Assembly: GCA_938050045.1 (NCBI GenBank)
Contig: CALLJS010000015.1
Coordinates: forward strand, 1-35,991
Length of the DNA stretch: 35,991 nt
DNA from: an uncultured Sphingomonadaceae bacterium
GTDB taxonomy: Bacteria > Pseudomonadota > Alphaproteobacteria > Sphingomonadales > Sphingomonadaceae
Direction: 5' to 3'
The notes beneath the pieces were generated by a model. That model saw only the letters and a list, made by a program, of their open reading frames with translations. It ran no database searches and was not told the DNA's origin. Shown here piece by piece: positions 15,986-24,960 of the stretch. The position numbers and the translations under genes are program-made. Positions within the stretch are counted from its first letter, which is position 1, and each line of letters begins with the position of its first letter.

Positions 15986-16861
15986 TCATTGCCAAGCAAG
16001 TTTGCGCTCGCATGGCCCGATTGAATCTATCACTAATTTATAATCAGACAGCAATTTTGCACGATCTTTCTGATTGCTTGATTCGATGGTTGATGGATTT
16101 AATGTTCGCGGCAGAGAGCAAGCCAATCTAAACCCTAATAAGCTAAAGCGTACGGGTTCGGTTGCATTTATATCTATAACTTCGCTAGTCGATACCGACC
16201 ATCTGCGGTTTTGGTCGCGCTTACTAATCACAGAAATCGCCATCGGTTGACCAAATTCGGTTTCTAAAAATATTTGTGATTCTCCTTCATCAATGATCGT
16301 GCCAGGCGAGTGAAAGGCGCTGCTGATAGATGTTATTTTTTGAGGGGCTTTCGCCGCATTGGCCTCTCTAATGCTGCTGCGCACCCTATCATTCAATCTA
16401 TCACTATATCGCATCATAGAAGCGGTTCGCGTTAGCCTAATAAAGTCACTGCGCCCTGTCACATGACGACCAAAGGCAATGAATCGTATCTTTTTGAGCT
16501 TGGGAATCTTGCCGCGCGAATCAATCGGTGCATCAAATAAGAATCGCACTTCGCTGTTCAAACCATTCTTACCGCGAATCAAGGATTGCACTTCGCCAAT
16601 AATTAATATTCTTTTCCGATCAGGACGCACCCCAATGCTCTGGCTAGCAGGTAAATTTTTTATTTTTTTAGCTATTACATCCACCACCAATTCCGATTCG
16701 AGTGTGATGCTCATTATGTCATCATAGCTTATAGAGCTTTGGATATTTGCACCATTCTTTGGGGTTTGATTGTGTTGCGCAAATGTTGTTGAAGGCAGAA
16801 TTGATAAGGCGAAAAATAAAATTAAATACTTAAATATTAATGGTTTATAAATAATTAACAT
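15986..16861 (-). CDS. Hypothetical periplasmic protein, 291 aa
   Basis: Starts with a signal peptide (basic and hydrophobic MLIIYKPLIFKYLILFFALSI, likely cut near TTFA-QH at about residue 28). The mature protein is mostly beta-rich and basic with no membrane helix: an ESELVVDVIAKKIKNL segment, an RILIIGEVQSLIRG strand, GKIPKLKKIRFIAFGR, then a C-terminal domain with two cysteines (LACSLPRT and GPCERKL). It looks like a conserved sphingomonad export (inference), but I cannot name a family. Convergent with egtD, 9 bp apart. Confidence 0.65.
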   Translation of the reverse strand: MLIIYKPLIFKYLILFFALSILPSTTFAQHNQTPKNGANIQSSISYDDIMSITLESELVVDVIAKKIKNLPASQSIGVRPDRKRILIIGEVQSLIRGKNGLNSEVRFLFDAPIDSRGKIPKLKKIRFIAFGRHVTGRSDFIRLTRTASMMRYSDRLNDRVRSSIREANAAKAPQKITSISSAFHSPGTIIDEGESQIFLETEFGQPMAISVISKRDQNRRWSVSTSEVIDINATEPVRFSLLGFRLACSLPRTLNPSTIESSNQKDRAKLLSDYKLVIDSIGPCERKLAWQ

Positions 16862-17164
16862 GCGCTTTGCCCTTTTGGTATGACAGCGGAGTGACGTTTT
16901 TAGGTTTTAATATGCAATTTAGAATATGCTTGCATATCATGACCATAGCTCCTAAATTTTATGCTATCGTTAATAGGCACAGCGGACATGAATTATCCAT
17001 GAATTTTTACGTCAAGATGAAAAATGCCATTGCTTGCTAAGAAGTGGGCCGCTAAGTGAATAAGCAAATTTGGAGTTAACAATCATAAGGCTTGCATAGG
17101 TTATGAAAATAATCTTTATAAGCGGCTGATGTGATAAGAGGAAAGTAAGGAGAGTTGTTTCTGC
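16862..17164. other. Divergent spacer upstream of tonB
   Basis: 303 bp with no gene. It must hold the promoters of the periplasmic-protein gene and of the tonB operon. A direct repeat CATGAATT-N3-CATGAATT lies at about 16988-17006. A possible promoter is TTGCAT near 17093 with a TTATAA about 18 bases downstream. I do not see a convincing Fur-type box. AAGGAG at about 17146-17151 is the tonB ribosome site, with a rather long spacer. Confidence 0.4.
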
Positions 17165-17833
17165 ATGGCTTATGCTGATTCAAATGAGATGTCCAAAGGT
17201 CGATTGACTTCGATTGTGTTGGTTATCGCTTTGCACGTATTTTTAGGATATGCGCTTGTAACCGGCCTCGCGCATGAGGCTATCGAGAAAGTTGCTAAAA
17301 CTATTACTGCTGTTGAAGTGGATGAGGATATTCCTGAGGAGGAAGAGCCGCCGCCGCCGCCCGAGGAAGAAATAGAGATAGTGCCGCCGCCGGTATTTGT
17401 ACCCGACCCACCGTTTACGCCGCCGCCGCAGCCCAATCAGCCGACAATAACTAATGAACCGCCGCCAGCAGCACCGCCGACACCTAAGGCAGCCCCTCCA
17501 GCGCCTGTTCCGCCGCCGCCGCCGCCGCCAGTGTCAGAACGGCCTAATCCGGTGCCAAAAAACAGCCGTTCTCGTTGGGTGACTACCAATGATTATCCAA
17601 CGCGCGCTTTGCGGGACGAGAGAGAGGGGACGACGCGCTTTAGCGTTGTCGTGAATGCCAAGGGCAGGGTGGAGAGTTGTTCGGTTACCCGCTCGAGCGG
17701 CCATGCCGATTTGGATAAGGAAGCCTGCGATAATGTCAGAAGGCGTGCTCGTTTTCGTCCGGCACTGGACACAAGCGGTAATCCAATCTCTGGCTCTTAT
17801 TCACACAGCGTGCGCTGGCAGATACCAGAATAA
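17165..17833 (+). CDS. tonB: Energy transducer TonB
   Basis: Links the proton-driven ExbB-ExbD motor in the inner membrane to outer-membrane receptors. A short cytoplasmic start is followed by one transmembrane helix (about residues 14-37). Then comes an acidic and proline-rich periplasmic spacer, about 50-135, full of PPPPP and EEE runs. The C-terminal domain (about 140-222) shows DYPTRALRDEREGTTRFSVV, GRVESCSVTRSSGHADLD and CDNVRRRARFRPALD, the usual TonB C-terminal fold. 222 aa. First gene of tonB-exbB-exbD-exbD; 43 bp to exbB. Confidence 0.95.
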   Translation: MAYADSNEMSKGRLTSIVLVIALHVFLGYALVTGLAHEAIEKVAKTITAVEVDEDIPEEEEPPPPPEEEIEIVPPPVFVPDPPFTPPPQPNQPTITNEPPPAAPPTPKAAPPAPVPPPPPPPVSERPNPVPKNSRSRWVTTNDYPTRALRDEREGTTRFSVVVNAKGRVESCSVTRSSGHADLDKEACDNVRRRARFRPALDTSGNPISGSYSHSVRWQIPE

Positions 17834-17876
17834 TCTATTTAACTAATTATATATCTTTTCTGAGAGGGAATATTAA

Positions 17877-18629
17877 ATGTCTTTTGTAATTTTAAACCAA
17901 GCAGTTTCTGCTAAAAACTTTGGCTTGATTGCCGCACTCGAAGAAGGTGGCCCAATTTCATGGGCGATTTTCGGTAGTCTTGTGATTATGTCTATTTTCT
18001 CATTCTATATTTTATTTACTAAATTGTTCGAACAAAATAAAGTAAACAAACAATTTGACGAAGTGAAGGCTAAATTTTGGCAAGCTGGTGGCCTCAAAGA
18101 AGGTGCTTCCAAGCTTGATAAAAATAGTGCTTATCGTCAGTTGGTTGACGATGGCATCGATGCCCGCGATAAGCATGGCAAATTATCTGATCCCGTTGAA
18201 GCGCATGATTGGTTGCACAGCGCGATGAATCGCTCAGAGGATTCCATCAACACAAAATTAAACGGTGGTTTATCATTCCTAGCGACGGTGGGTGCTACTG
18301 CTCCTTTCGTTGGTCTGCTGGGAACGGTTATCGGTATTTACAACGCTCTTATCAAAATTGGTATCCAAGGCGATGCTTCTATTGAAAATGTTGCTGGCCC
18401 CGTTGGTGAGGCGCTCATCATGACAGCCATTGGTCTGTTTGTGGCTGTGCCTGCTGTTATGGCCTATAACTGGCTGCAATCGCGTAACAAGTCTATCGGC
18501 CGCGATCTTTCAAAATTTTCTAACGATGTTTTGGGTTATATCACTTCAGATGGTAAAGTTAAACCAGCCGTAAAAGCTGCTGCACCTGCTAAAGCGACTG
18601 CTAAACCAGCAGCTCCAGCGCGTAAGTAA
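17877..18629 (+). CDS. exbB: Biopolymer transporter ExbB (MotA/TolQ/ExbB proton channel)
   Basis: Inner-membrane stator subunit that, with ExbD, uses the proton gradient to energise TonB. Three membrane helices are visible: ISWAIFGSLVIMSIFSFYIL near residues 28-47, a second around GLSFLATVGATAPFVGLLGTVIGIYNAL, and EALIMTAIGLFVAVPAVMAYNW. The Thr/Ala-rich second and third helices carry the TolQ/ExbB signature. The C-terminal tail (about 225-250) is Ala/Lys/Pro-rich. 250 aa. GAGAGGG before the ATG. 106 bp separate it from exbD, a gap holding alternative hairpins. Confidence 0.95.
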   Translation: MSFVILNQAVSAKNFGLIAALEEGGPISWAIFGSLVIMSIFSFYILFTKLFEQNKVNKQFDEVKAKFWQAGGLKEGASKLDKNSAYRQLVDDGIDARDKHGKLSDPVEAHDWLHSAMNRSEDSINTKLNGGLSFLATVGATAPFVGLLGTVIGIYNALIKIGIQGDASIENVAGPVGEALIMTAIGLFVAVPAVMAYNWLQSRNKSIGRDLSKFSNDVLGYITSDGKVKPAVKAAAPAKATAKPAAPARK

Positions 18630-18631
18630 GA

Positions 18632-18679
18632 GCAATGCCCAGCATAATCTGGGCTAATATTGATCATATCTGGGCATTG
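18632..18679 (+). promoter_or_regulatory. Two mutually exclusive hairpins between exbB and exbD
   Basis: The segment GCCCAG (18637-18642) can pair with CTGGGC at 18649-18654 (6 bp, 6-base loop). Alternatively the longer CAATGCCCAG can pair with CTGGGCATTG at 18670-18679 (10 bp). Only one can form at a time. There is no T-run. Likely roles are RNA processing, stability or uneven expression of exbB and exbD (inference). Confidence 0.55.
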
Positions 18680-18735
18680 TTCATATTTGGCATTGACCAT
18701 ATTTGGTTGAGATAATGTAAAGAGAGGTTATCCAA

Positions 18736-19260
18736 ATGGCATTTACTATGGCAGGCGGTGATGACACGCCACTAGCAGATATTAACACAACGCCACTCGT
18801 GGATGTTATGCTTGTGTTGCTCATCATCTTCTTGATTGCAGTTCCGGTTGCTTTGCAGGCTGTTGATTTAGAAATACCAGTGCAAACATTCGATGCAAAT
18901 GAAAATAAAGCATCGAATGTCTTATTATCGGTTACAACGACCGATGTTGCTGGGAATGATCCTGGTGATGATGGTTATGCTGGTGCAAACCCAAATGGCG
19001 ACTGCCGCATTTATCGGAATACAACACCAATAAATACCGCAGAGCTGCTGGAATGGTCTGAAAAGCATATGAAAAAAGAAATAGACGCATTAGGCGGAGA
19101 AGCAGCATTTTCATCGGGTGATATTGATATTGCTGACCTTCCAGAGGCGCACATTCGTGGTGATATTAACACACCGTATAAATGTATTGGTGGTGCTATC
19201 ACAGTGATGCAGCGCGCCGGTTTCTTTAAGATTGGATTTGTATCCGATCCCGTTCGTTGA
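18736..19260 (+). CDS. exbD: Biopolymer transporter ExbD (first copy, with insert)
   Basis: One transmembrane helix near the start (about residues 24-44) carries the motif DINTTPLVDVMLVLLIIFLI, with the conserved Asp that takes part in proton passage. The periplasmic domain is longer than in the second copy (174 versus 149 aa). It has an extra acidic, Gly/Asp-rich segment around 70-90 and two cysteines (GDCRIYRN and YKCIGG) that could form a disulfide. Ends with AGFFKIGFVSDP. Part of the tonB operon; AGAGAGG ribosome site. Confidence 0.93.
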   Translation: MAFTMAGGDDTPLADINTTPLVDVMLVLLIIFLIAVPVALQAVDLEIPVQTFDANENKASNVLLSVTTTDVAGNDPGDDGYAGANPNGDCRIYRNTTPINTAELLEWSEKHMKKEIDALGGEAAFSSGDIDIADLPEAHIRGDINTPYKCIGGAITVMQRAGFFKIGFVSDPVR

Positions 19261-19273
19261 TGATTATATTTAT

Positions 19274-19297
19274 CTATCCCGCTCTTTGCTGGGATAG
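19274..19297 (+). promoter_or_regulatory. Hairpin between the two exbD genes
   Basis: Perfect 7-bp stem CTATCCC/GGGATAG with a 10-base loop, in the 70-bp gap and 34 bases before the second exbD start. No T-run, so more likely a stability or processing element than a terminator. Confidence 0.5.
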
Positions 19298-19330
19298 CAA
19301 TAGATAAGAAATATTTTAGGAGTAAAAATT

Positions 19331-19780
19331 ATGGCTATGAGTGGCGGCAAAGACGATGGTTCACCGATGGGAGAAATGAATTCAACACCGTTGATTGACG
19401 TTATGTTGGTTCTGCTCATCATGTTCATCATTACCATACCACCCGTTACCCACGCGGTGAAAATTGACTTACCAATTCCTGATCCCGAAGAGAGTAATGA
19501 GCCTGTTGTTGATCCGGTGATTAACAAGATTTTGATTTTGCCGACCAATGAATTATTATGGAATGGTACGCCGATTTCTTTGGATCAAATGGAACAATAT
19601 TTGCAACAAACCAAAGCGATGAGCCCTGAACCAGAATTACAATTTCAGCCAGCCCCTACAACGGGTTATGAAATTGTTGATTTCGCTCTGGCGCGGATCA
19701 AAAAAGCCGAAGTTGAAAAATTTGGCTTCGTTGGCAATGAACAATATTATAATTTTGACAAAGCCGACAATCAGCCTTGA
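19331..19780 (+). CDS. exbD: Biopolymer transporter ExbD (second copy)
   Basis: 149-aa ExbD. The transmembrane helix with conserved Asp is in MNSTPLIDVMLVLLIMFIIT. The periplasmic part includes VKIDLPIPDPEE and the C-terminal IKKAEVEKFGFVGNEQYY. A pair of different ExbD proteins behind one ExbB is common in sphingomonads and xanthomonads and may give a mixed motor. AGGAG before the ATG; last live gene of the operon, with a strong terminator 27 bp after the stop. Confidence 0.95.
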   Translation: MAMSGGKDDGSPMGEMNSTPLIDVMLVLLIMFIITIPPVTHAVKIDLPIPDPEESNEPVVDPVINKILILPTNELLWNGTPISLDQMEQYLQQTKAMSPEPELQFQPAPTTGYEIVDFALARIKKAEVEKFGFVGNEQYYNFDKADNQP

Positions 19781-19806
19781 TGGGCTTTTCTATCTCAGAA
19801 AAATTG

Positions 19807-19833
19807 GGGTGGTCTTCGGGCCGCCCTTTTTTT
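19807..19833 (+). terminator. Rho-independent terminator of the tonB-exb operon
   Basis: GGGTGGTC-TTCG-GGCCGCCC makes an 8-bp stem (two G-U pairs in RNA) with a stable UUCG loop, followed by seven Ts. Confidence 0.93.
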
Positions 19834-20078
19834 AACGCTTGTTATGCTCTTGCTGATAGCTCTTTTTGATGACTCTCTGTTGCGTTAATAGGCTTGTTTT
19901 CAGTCGCATCATGATGGATTTATACCGCCACTATAGATGCATTTTCGTTATTGCCTTGCTGACTATTAATTACCCGCTGGGTCTTGCTGCTATAGGGCGT
20001 TACTATATTGGGTCGTTGCGCTCATGGGCCTTACTCAGAGAGGATTGATAGAGGATTTGGTGCACAATTATTGACAAT

Positions 20079-20499
20079 ATGGAACTGCCAATTGGCGAGA
20101 TGAATATGACGCTCCTCATAGATGTGATGCTCGTTTTGCTCATCATGTTCATCATCACCATACCGCCGCTCAACCATGCGGTGAAAATTGATATGCCTAT
20201 CCTTGATACTCCCGCGACAATAGCTCCAGATCCAGTCATAAATAAGGTTATGATACTGCCCGATAGCCAGATATTATGGAATGGTGGGCCTGTATCACTG
20301 GAAAAAAATGACACAATTTATAGAATAAAGTAAAATCTATTCACCATAACCTGAGCTGCAATTTCAAACGGCACCAACGGCGCGTTATGATATTGTCAAT
20401 TTTGCATTAGCACGGATAAAAAAAGCATGGATTAGTAAATTTGGTTTCGTCGGTAATGAACAATATTATCAATTTGCTAAAGCCGATAACGCTATTTAA
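20079..20499 (+). pseudogene. Third exbD copy, inactivated
   Basis: Closely matches the second ExbD over its whole length: IGEMNMTLLIDVMLVLLIMF at the start, PDPVINKVMILPDSQILWNG in the middle and RIKKAWISKFGFVGNEQYYQ at the end. Three lesions are visible. A run of seven As (20302-20308) shifts the frame by one base, and the downstream frame then has two nonsense codons where copy 2 has CAA and GAA (both now TAA). The translatable part is only 84 aa. It lies after the operon terminator, so it is probably poorly transcribed. It arose by tandem duplication of the preceding gene (inference). Confidence 0.9.
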
Positions 20500-20522
20500 T
20501 CCGCGATAGAGGATAGCAGATT

Positions 20523-22322
20523 TTATTGATTAAATTGTAATTTAGCAAGGCTAGCATAAAGGCCATTGGCCGCATTAAGCGCATCATGCGTGCCTTGCTC
20601 GACGATTTGTCCTTCCTCCATGACGATGATCCGATCAGCACTTCTAACCGTGGCCAATCTGTGTGCAATGACAATAGTAGTGCGGTTGAGCATCAATTTG
20701 TCGAGTGCATCTTGGACGAGCTTCTCGCTCTTGGCGTCTAGGGCTGATGTGGCCTCATCGAGCAATAATATAGGCGCATCGCGCAATATGGCACGTGCTA
20801 TGGCGATGCGTTGACGCTGACCACCAGAGAGCCTGGCCCCATCTTCGCCCAAAAATGTATTGAGGCCCTCGGTCAAGTTTTCCAAAAATTCGGTAGCATT
20901 GGCTTGATTAGCAGCTTCCCATATTTGTTCATCGCTGGCATTCCAATTGCCATAGCGTAAATTATCGCGTGCTGATGCAGCGAACAGGATTGTATCTTGT
21001 GGGACATAGGCCATGCGCCTGCGAATCTCGGCAGGGACGGTAGAGGGCAAAGAAACGCCGTCTAAACGCACAGAACCGCTCTCTGGATCATAAAAACGCT
21101 GCGCCAATTGGAACAATGTAGATTTACCAGCCCCCGATGGCCCGACAACAGCAACGGTTTCACCTGGTGTGACTTTCAGAGAAAAGTCTTTAAGAGCCAA
21201 TGTCTCGGGGCGCGTTGGATAGCGAAAATTAATCTTATCAAAATGTAATTGACCGCGCGGCGGAGATGGCAATAAAATAGGCGATGCAGGTGCCGCTATT
21301 TGCGGAATTTCCTGCATAAGTTCTGCAAGGCGGCTCGCCGCACCTGAGCCGCGCACCAAATCTCCATATACTTCGGTGAGAGCACCAAAGGACCCTGCGA
21401 CTAATCCGCCCGTGACAACAAAGGAAAATATTGTTCCTCCCGTCATTGTGCCGCTAGCAACAGCATTGGCACCGCTCCACATTAACAAAGTAATTCCGCC
21501 AAATATTAAACCTATAACGATTGAGGTGAGCGCAGAGCGCAATTTTATGCGCCTAATTGCCGTGGCAAATGTTTCATCAACCTTGGCATTGAAACGCTCA
21601 TATTCGCGTTTTTCTTGGCCAAAGGCTTGGACGATTTTCATCGCGGACAAGGTTTCGGATATAATGCTGCCAACATCGGCCACGCGGTCTTGGCTTTTGC
21701 GCGATGTTTTTTCCAATTTACGGCCAATGAAAACAATCGGCAATATGACAATGGGGATACCTATCAACAAAGCGGCGGTTAATTTGGGGGCCAGATAGAA
21801 AAGAACAATGACCCCCAATATCCCCAATATTATATTGCGAAGTGCCACCGAGATAGTTGTCCCGACCACTTGTTCGATGATGGCGGTGTCCGATGTCATG
21901 CGTGAAGCTATTTCAGATGGGCGATTTTCTTCAAAAAAGTGCGGGGCAAGACGTAAGAGGTTCTCATGAACTGCAAGCCGTATGTCGGCGACTACGCGCT
22001 CACCAAGCCAACTGACGAAGTAAAAACGCACCGCCGTTGCGATGGCCAAAATCAAAACAATTCCCAACAGACCTTGAAAATAAGGAGCAATATTGCCGCC
22101 GCTGCTCGAAAAACCTTCATCGACTATATAGCGTAAACTTACTGGAATTGATATTGTTGCAAGAGCCGCCACAAATAAAGCGATAGCAGCAGCAAAAATT
22201 TGTTTGGGATATTGTTTTACAGCGTCCCAAATCATGCGAAGATTAGCCAATTTCTTTTTAACGGGCTTTGCGGCCGCTGCATTTTGATTTTCGTGCGATT
22301 CTGCTATAATTTTATCGTTCAT
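20523..22322 (-). CDS. ABC transporter, fused permease and ATPase (exporter type)
   Basis: 599-aa half-transporter of the MsbA-related export group that works as a dimer. After a cytoplasmic N-terminus of about 38 residues comes a six-helix membrane domain (about 40-330). The nucleotide-binding domain (about 360-595) has Walker A VGPSGAGKST, the signature LSGGQRQRIAIARA, Walker B ILLLDEATSALD and the switch His in VIAHRLATVR. The substrate cannot be told; relatives move lipids, peptides or drugs. It starts 138 bp from the divergent phaZ and ends 24 bp from the exbD pseudogene on the other strand. Confidence 0.95.
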   Translation of the reverse strand: MNDKIIAESHENQNAAAAKPVKKKLANLRMIWDAVKQYPKQIFAAAIALFVAALATISIPVSLRYIVDEGFSSSGGNIAPYFQGLLGIVLILAIATAVRFYFVSWLGERVVADIRLAVHENLLRLAPHFFEENRPSEIASRMTSDTAIIEQVVGTTISVALRNIILGILGVIVLFYLAPKLTAALLIGIPIVILPIVFIGRKLEKTSRKSQDRVADVGSIISETLSAMKIVQAFGQEKREYERFNAKVDETFATAIRRIKLRSALTSIVIGLIFGGITLLMWSGANAVASGTMTGGTIFSFVVTGGLVAGSFGALTEVYGDLVRGSGAASRLAELMQEIPQIAAPASPILLPSPPRGQLHFDKINFRYPTRPETLALKDFSLKVTPGETVAVVGPSGAGKSTLFQLAQRFYDPESGSVRLDGVSLPSTVPAEIRRRMAYVPQDTILFAASARDNLRYGNWNASDEQIWEAANQANATEFLENLTEGLNTFLGEDGARLSGGQRQRIAIARAILRDAPILLLDEATSALDAKSEKLVQDALDKLMLNRTTIVIAHRLATVRSADRIIVMEEGQIVEQGTHDALNAANGLYASLAKLQFNQ

Positions 22323-22460
22323 ACCGATGCATCTAGCACTGGATATGCGCTCTCACAATGGGACAACAGCCGCTATTTGTCGAAAATGCATAATTTATAT
22401 GGTGCAGTGCAGCATTATAGGTTAATAAAAGCGTCATGTTGACCTTTAAGGATATTATCC

Positions 22461-23702
22461 ATGCTCTATCATGCGTATGAATTTCAAAAATTAATGCTAT
22501 CTGGCGCGGGTATGATTGCACATCAACAATCAAAATGGCTTACCAATCCAATGAACCCCATAGGCTATAGTCCCAATATGGCGCTGTTATCTTCGGCATT
22601 AGAAGTATTTGCCCATAGCGCAGAAGCAAGAGGTAAGCCTGAATTTGGGATTGCACAATGTTTTATCAATGATGTTACGCATCAGGTCGAAGAGACGATC
22701 GAAGCGCGCAAGCCTTTTGGTCAGCTCAAACATTTTAAGCGCATAGCACAGGATGGAAGGGCCATAGACGGTGATCCCAAGCTGTTGATTATTGCGCCCA
22801 TGTCGGGTCATTATGCCACGCTTTTACGCGGTACCGTTGAACGTATGATAGCATCGCACGATGTCTGGATTACCGATTGGCGCGATGCCCGCGATGTTCC
22901 AATCAGCGATGGGGCATTTGATCTGAATGATTATGTCAATTATATCATCGAATTTTTGGACTATTTAGGCCCCAATACACATTTATTGGCGGTGTGCCAG
23001 CCATCGGTTCCTGCACTGGCCGCCGCCGCTATTATGGGGCGCGATGAGAATGAATGTCGTCCCAAAACGCTTACGATGATGGGCGGGCCAATTGATACGC
23101 GCAAATGCCCAACGGCGGTTAACACACTGGCGGTGGATCGTCCGCATAGCTGGTTCAAAAATACCGTTATTGCGACCGTGCCTGCGCATTATTCTGGTGC
23201 TGGTAGGCGCGTTTATCCCGGCTTTATGCAGCTTGCGAGTTTTATGTCGATGAACCTTGGCAATCATATGAAAAGCCATTGGGAAATGTTCAAACATTTG
23301 GTGAGCGGTGATGAAGAGAGCGCCGATGCGACCAAAGATTTTTACGATGAATATCGCAGCATATGCGACATGACGTCAGAATTTTATCTGCAAACCGTCG
23401 ATGTTGTTTTTCAGCGTCATTTGCTGCCCGATTCAAAATTTGAACATAAAGGCCGCTTGGTCAAGATGAGCGATATTAAAGATACCGCACTCCTGGCCAT
23501 AGAGGGCGAGCGCGATGATATTAGCGGTATCGGTCAAACAAAAGCTGCACTCGACATCACAACGTCTTTAGACGCAGAGCATAAGAAATATTTACTGGCC
23601 GAAGGGGCGGGCCATTATGGTATTTTCAATGGCAAAAAATGGCGCAATACTATCGCGCCCGTTGTTGAGCAATGGATATTGGATCATAATGATACTGTGT
23701 AA
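22461..23702 (+). CDS. phaZ: Intracellular polyhydroxyalkanoate depolymerase
   Basis: Alpha/beta hydrolase that degrades stored poly(3-hydroxybutyrate) granules inside the cell, freeing hydroxybutyrate for the TCA cycle. It belongs to the PhaZ type with a cysteine nucleophile: C179 in LLAVCQPSVPAL, close to C183 of the Ralstonia enzyme. The acid and base of the triad are probably the Asp in IEGERDDISG and the His in EGAGHYGIFNGKKW. The start MLYHAYEFQKLMLSGA is typical of the family and 413 aa is full length. AAGGA lies upstream of the ATG. Fits with the thiolase and MaoC genes further on, all part of C4 acyl metabolism (inference). Confidence 0.93.
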   Translation: MLYHAYEFQKLMLSGAGMIAHQQSKWLTNPMNPIGYSPNMALLSSALEVFAHSAEARGKPEFGIAQCFINDVTHQVEETIEARKPFGQLKHFKRIAQDGRAIDGDPKLLIIAPMSGHYATLLRGTVERMIASHDVWITDWRDARDVPISDGAFDLNDYVNYIIEFLDYLGPNTHLLAVCQPSVPALAAAAIMGRDENECRPKTLTMMGGPIDTRKCPTAVNTLAVDRPHSWFKNTVIATVPAHYSGAGRRVYPGFMQLASFMSMNLGNHMKSHWEMFKHLVSGDEESADATKDFYDEYRSICDMTSEFYLQTVDVVFQRHLLPDSKFEHKGRLVKMSDIKDTALLAIEGERDDISGIGQTKAALDITTSLDAEHKKYLLAEGAGHYGIFNGKKWRNTIAPVVEQWILDHNDTV

Positions 23703-23769
23703 TGGTCTACACTCTTATCATTGCTTATTAGTCTAATTTATCATAGCCACGGGGCAAAGGGGGATGGCG

Positions 23770-24759
23770 ATGCAAATATCTGTTGTAATCGAGCGGTTTC
23801 CAGTGGCGGGTTCTTTTAACATATCGCGCGGAGCCAAAACATTTGTTGATGTCGTTGTGACGCATGTCTGCGAGGGTTCGGCACATGCTATGGGTGAGAG
23901 CACCGCCATATATTATGAAGGCGAAAGCGCAGAGAGCGCAAAGGCACAGATTGAATCGATCATCCCAAAAATTAGCTCTTTATCGCCACAGCAAGCCCGC
24001 GAAGACGTGCAAAAATTATTGCCCGCAGGTAGCGCGCGCAATGCAATAGATGCAGCCCTTTGGAGCTTGCACGCGCAATTAAGCGGACACAGCGTTGCAA
24101 CTTTGGCGGGGTTACACAATCCAAAGCCATTGGTGAGTGCCTTTACCATTTCGCTGAATGACCATGATAAGATGCGCCGTGATGCCGCCGATGCCACAGC
24201 TAATGGCTTTGGACTGCTAAAATTAAAACTGACAGGCGAAGGCGATACACAGCGCGTTGCCGCCGTGCGCGATGGCGCACCCGATGCGCGGTTGATTGTT
24301 GATGCGAATGAGAGCTGGGCCAAAGATGGGGAATTATCATTGGACATTGCATTACAAGCTTCTGAATTGGCTGGCTTGGGGGTCGAATTAATCGAGCAAC
24401 CTGTGCCGCATGGCCAAGATCATTTGCTAGCAGGGGTAAAATCGTCTGTGCCTCTATGCGCCGATGAAAGCTGTCATAGCGCCGCCGATGTCGCGATGTG
24501 CGCGCGCACTTATGATGCGGTGAATATCAAGCTTGATAAATCTGGAGGGCTCACCGAGGCCTTGAAAATTGCAAAGGCCGCGCAAGACTATGATTTGAAA
24601 ATCATGGTCGGCTGTATGCTATCGACTAGCCTTGGTATCGCGCCCGCTTTTTTGGTCGCGCAGATGGCCCAATGGGTTGATTTGGATGGGCCAGCGTTAC
24701 TAGCCAAAGACCGCGCAGATGGATTTGTTTTCAGAGACGGCATGATTTACGAATTGTGA
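23770..24759 (+). CDS. Dipeptide epimerase (enolase superfamily)
   Basis: Muconate-lactonizing-enzyme subgroup of the enolase superfamily, probably L-Ala-D/L-Glu epimerase acting in murein peptide recycling. The KxK catalytic motif is K151/K153 in LLKLKLTG. Metal ligands are the Asp in LIVDANESW, the Glu in LIEQPVPHG and the Asp in PLCADESCH; the second catalytic Lys is in NIKLDKSGGL. MVGCMLSTSLG near the end is typical. ATG 23770 is preferred because the AAGGGGG ribosome site lies 7 bases before it, while ATG 23764 is too close to that site. The exact substrate cannot be fixed from sequence. Confidence 0.9.
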   Translation: MQISVVIERFPVAGSFNISRGAKTFVDVVVTHVCEGSAHAMGESTAIYYEGESAESAKAQIESIIPKISSLSPQQAREDVQKLLPAGSARNAIDAALWSLHAQLSGHSVATLAGLHNPKPLVSAFTISLNDHDKMRRDAADATANGFGLLKLKLTGEGDTQRVAAVRDGAPDARLIVDANESWAKDGELSLDIALQASELAGLGVELIEQPVPHGQDHLLAGVKSSVPLCADESCHSAADVAMCARTYDAVNIKLDKSGGLTEALKIAKAAQDYDLKIMVGCMLSTSLGIAPAFLVAQMAQWVDLDGPALLAKDRADGFVFRDGMIYEL

Positions 24760-24840
24760 AATGATTATGCAGATAGATCTATAGAGTCGGCACAATCATT
24801 TTACTGAACGCGAGGGCTTTACCCCAGAGTTTAACTAAAT

Positions 24841-24874
24841 GCTATATTGTGTATACCCCTATCCACAATATAGC
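24841..24874. promoter_or_regulatory. Perfect 11-bp inverted repeat
   Basis: GCTATATTGTG and CACAATATAGC separated by 12 bases, 81 bp after the epimerase stop. It could be a weak terminator of the epimerase gene or an operator for the small ORFs that follow; no T-run of note. Confidence 0.5.
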
Positions 24875-24960
24875 CTTATTCCTAAACTTTTAATATTCTT
24901 CTACATCATGTGCACGCAACAATACTGCCATATGGGTCGAGCTTAATTTTTGGGAATAAA

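Noticed and set aside
23764-23769. First ATG of the dipeptide epimerase frame
   Set aside because: Only about one base from the AAGGGGG ribosome site; the second ATG at 23770 has proper spacing.
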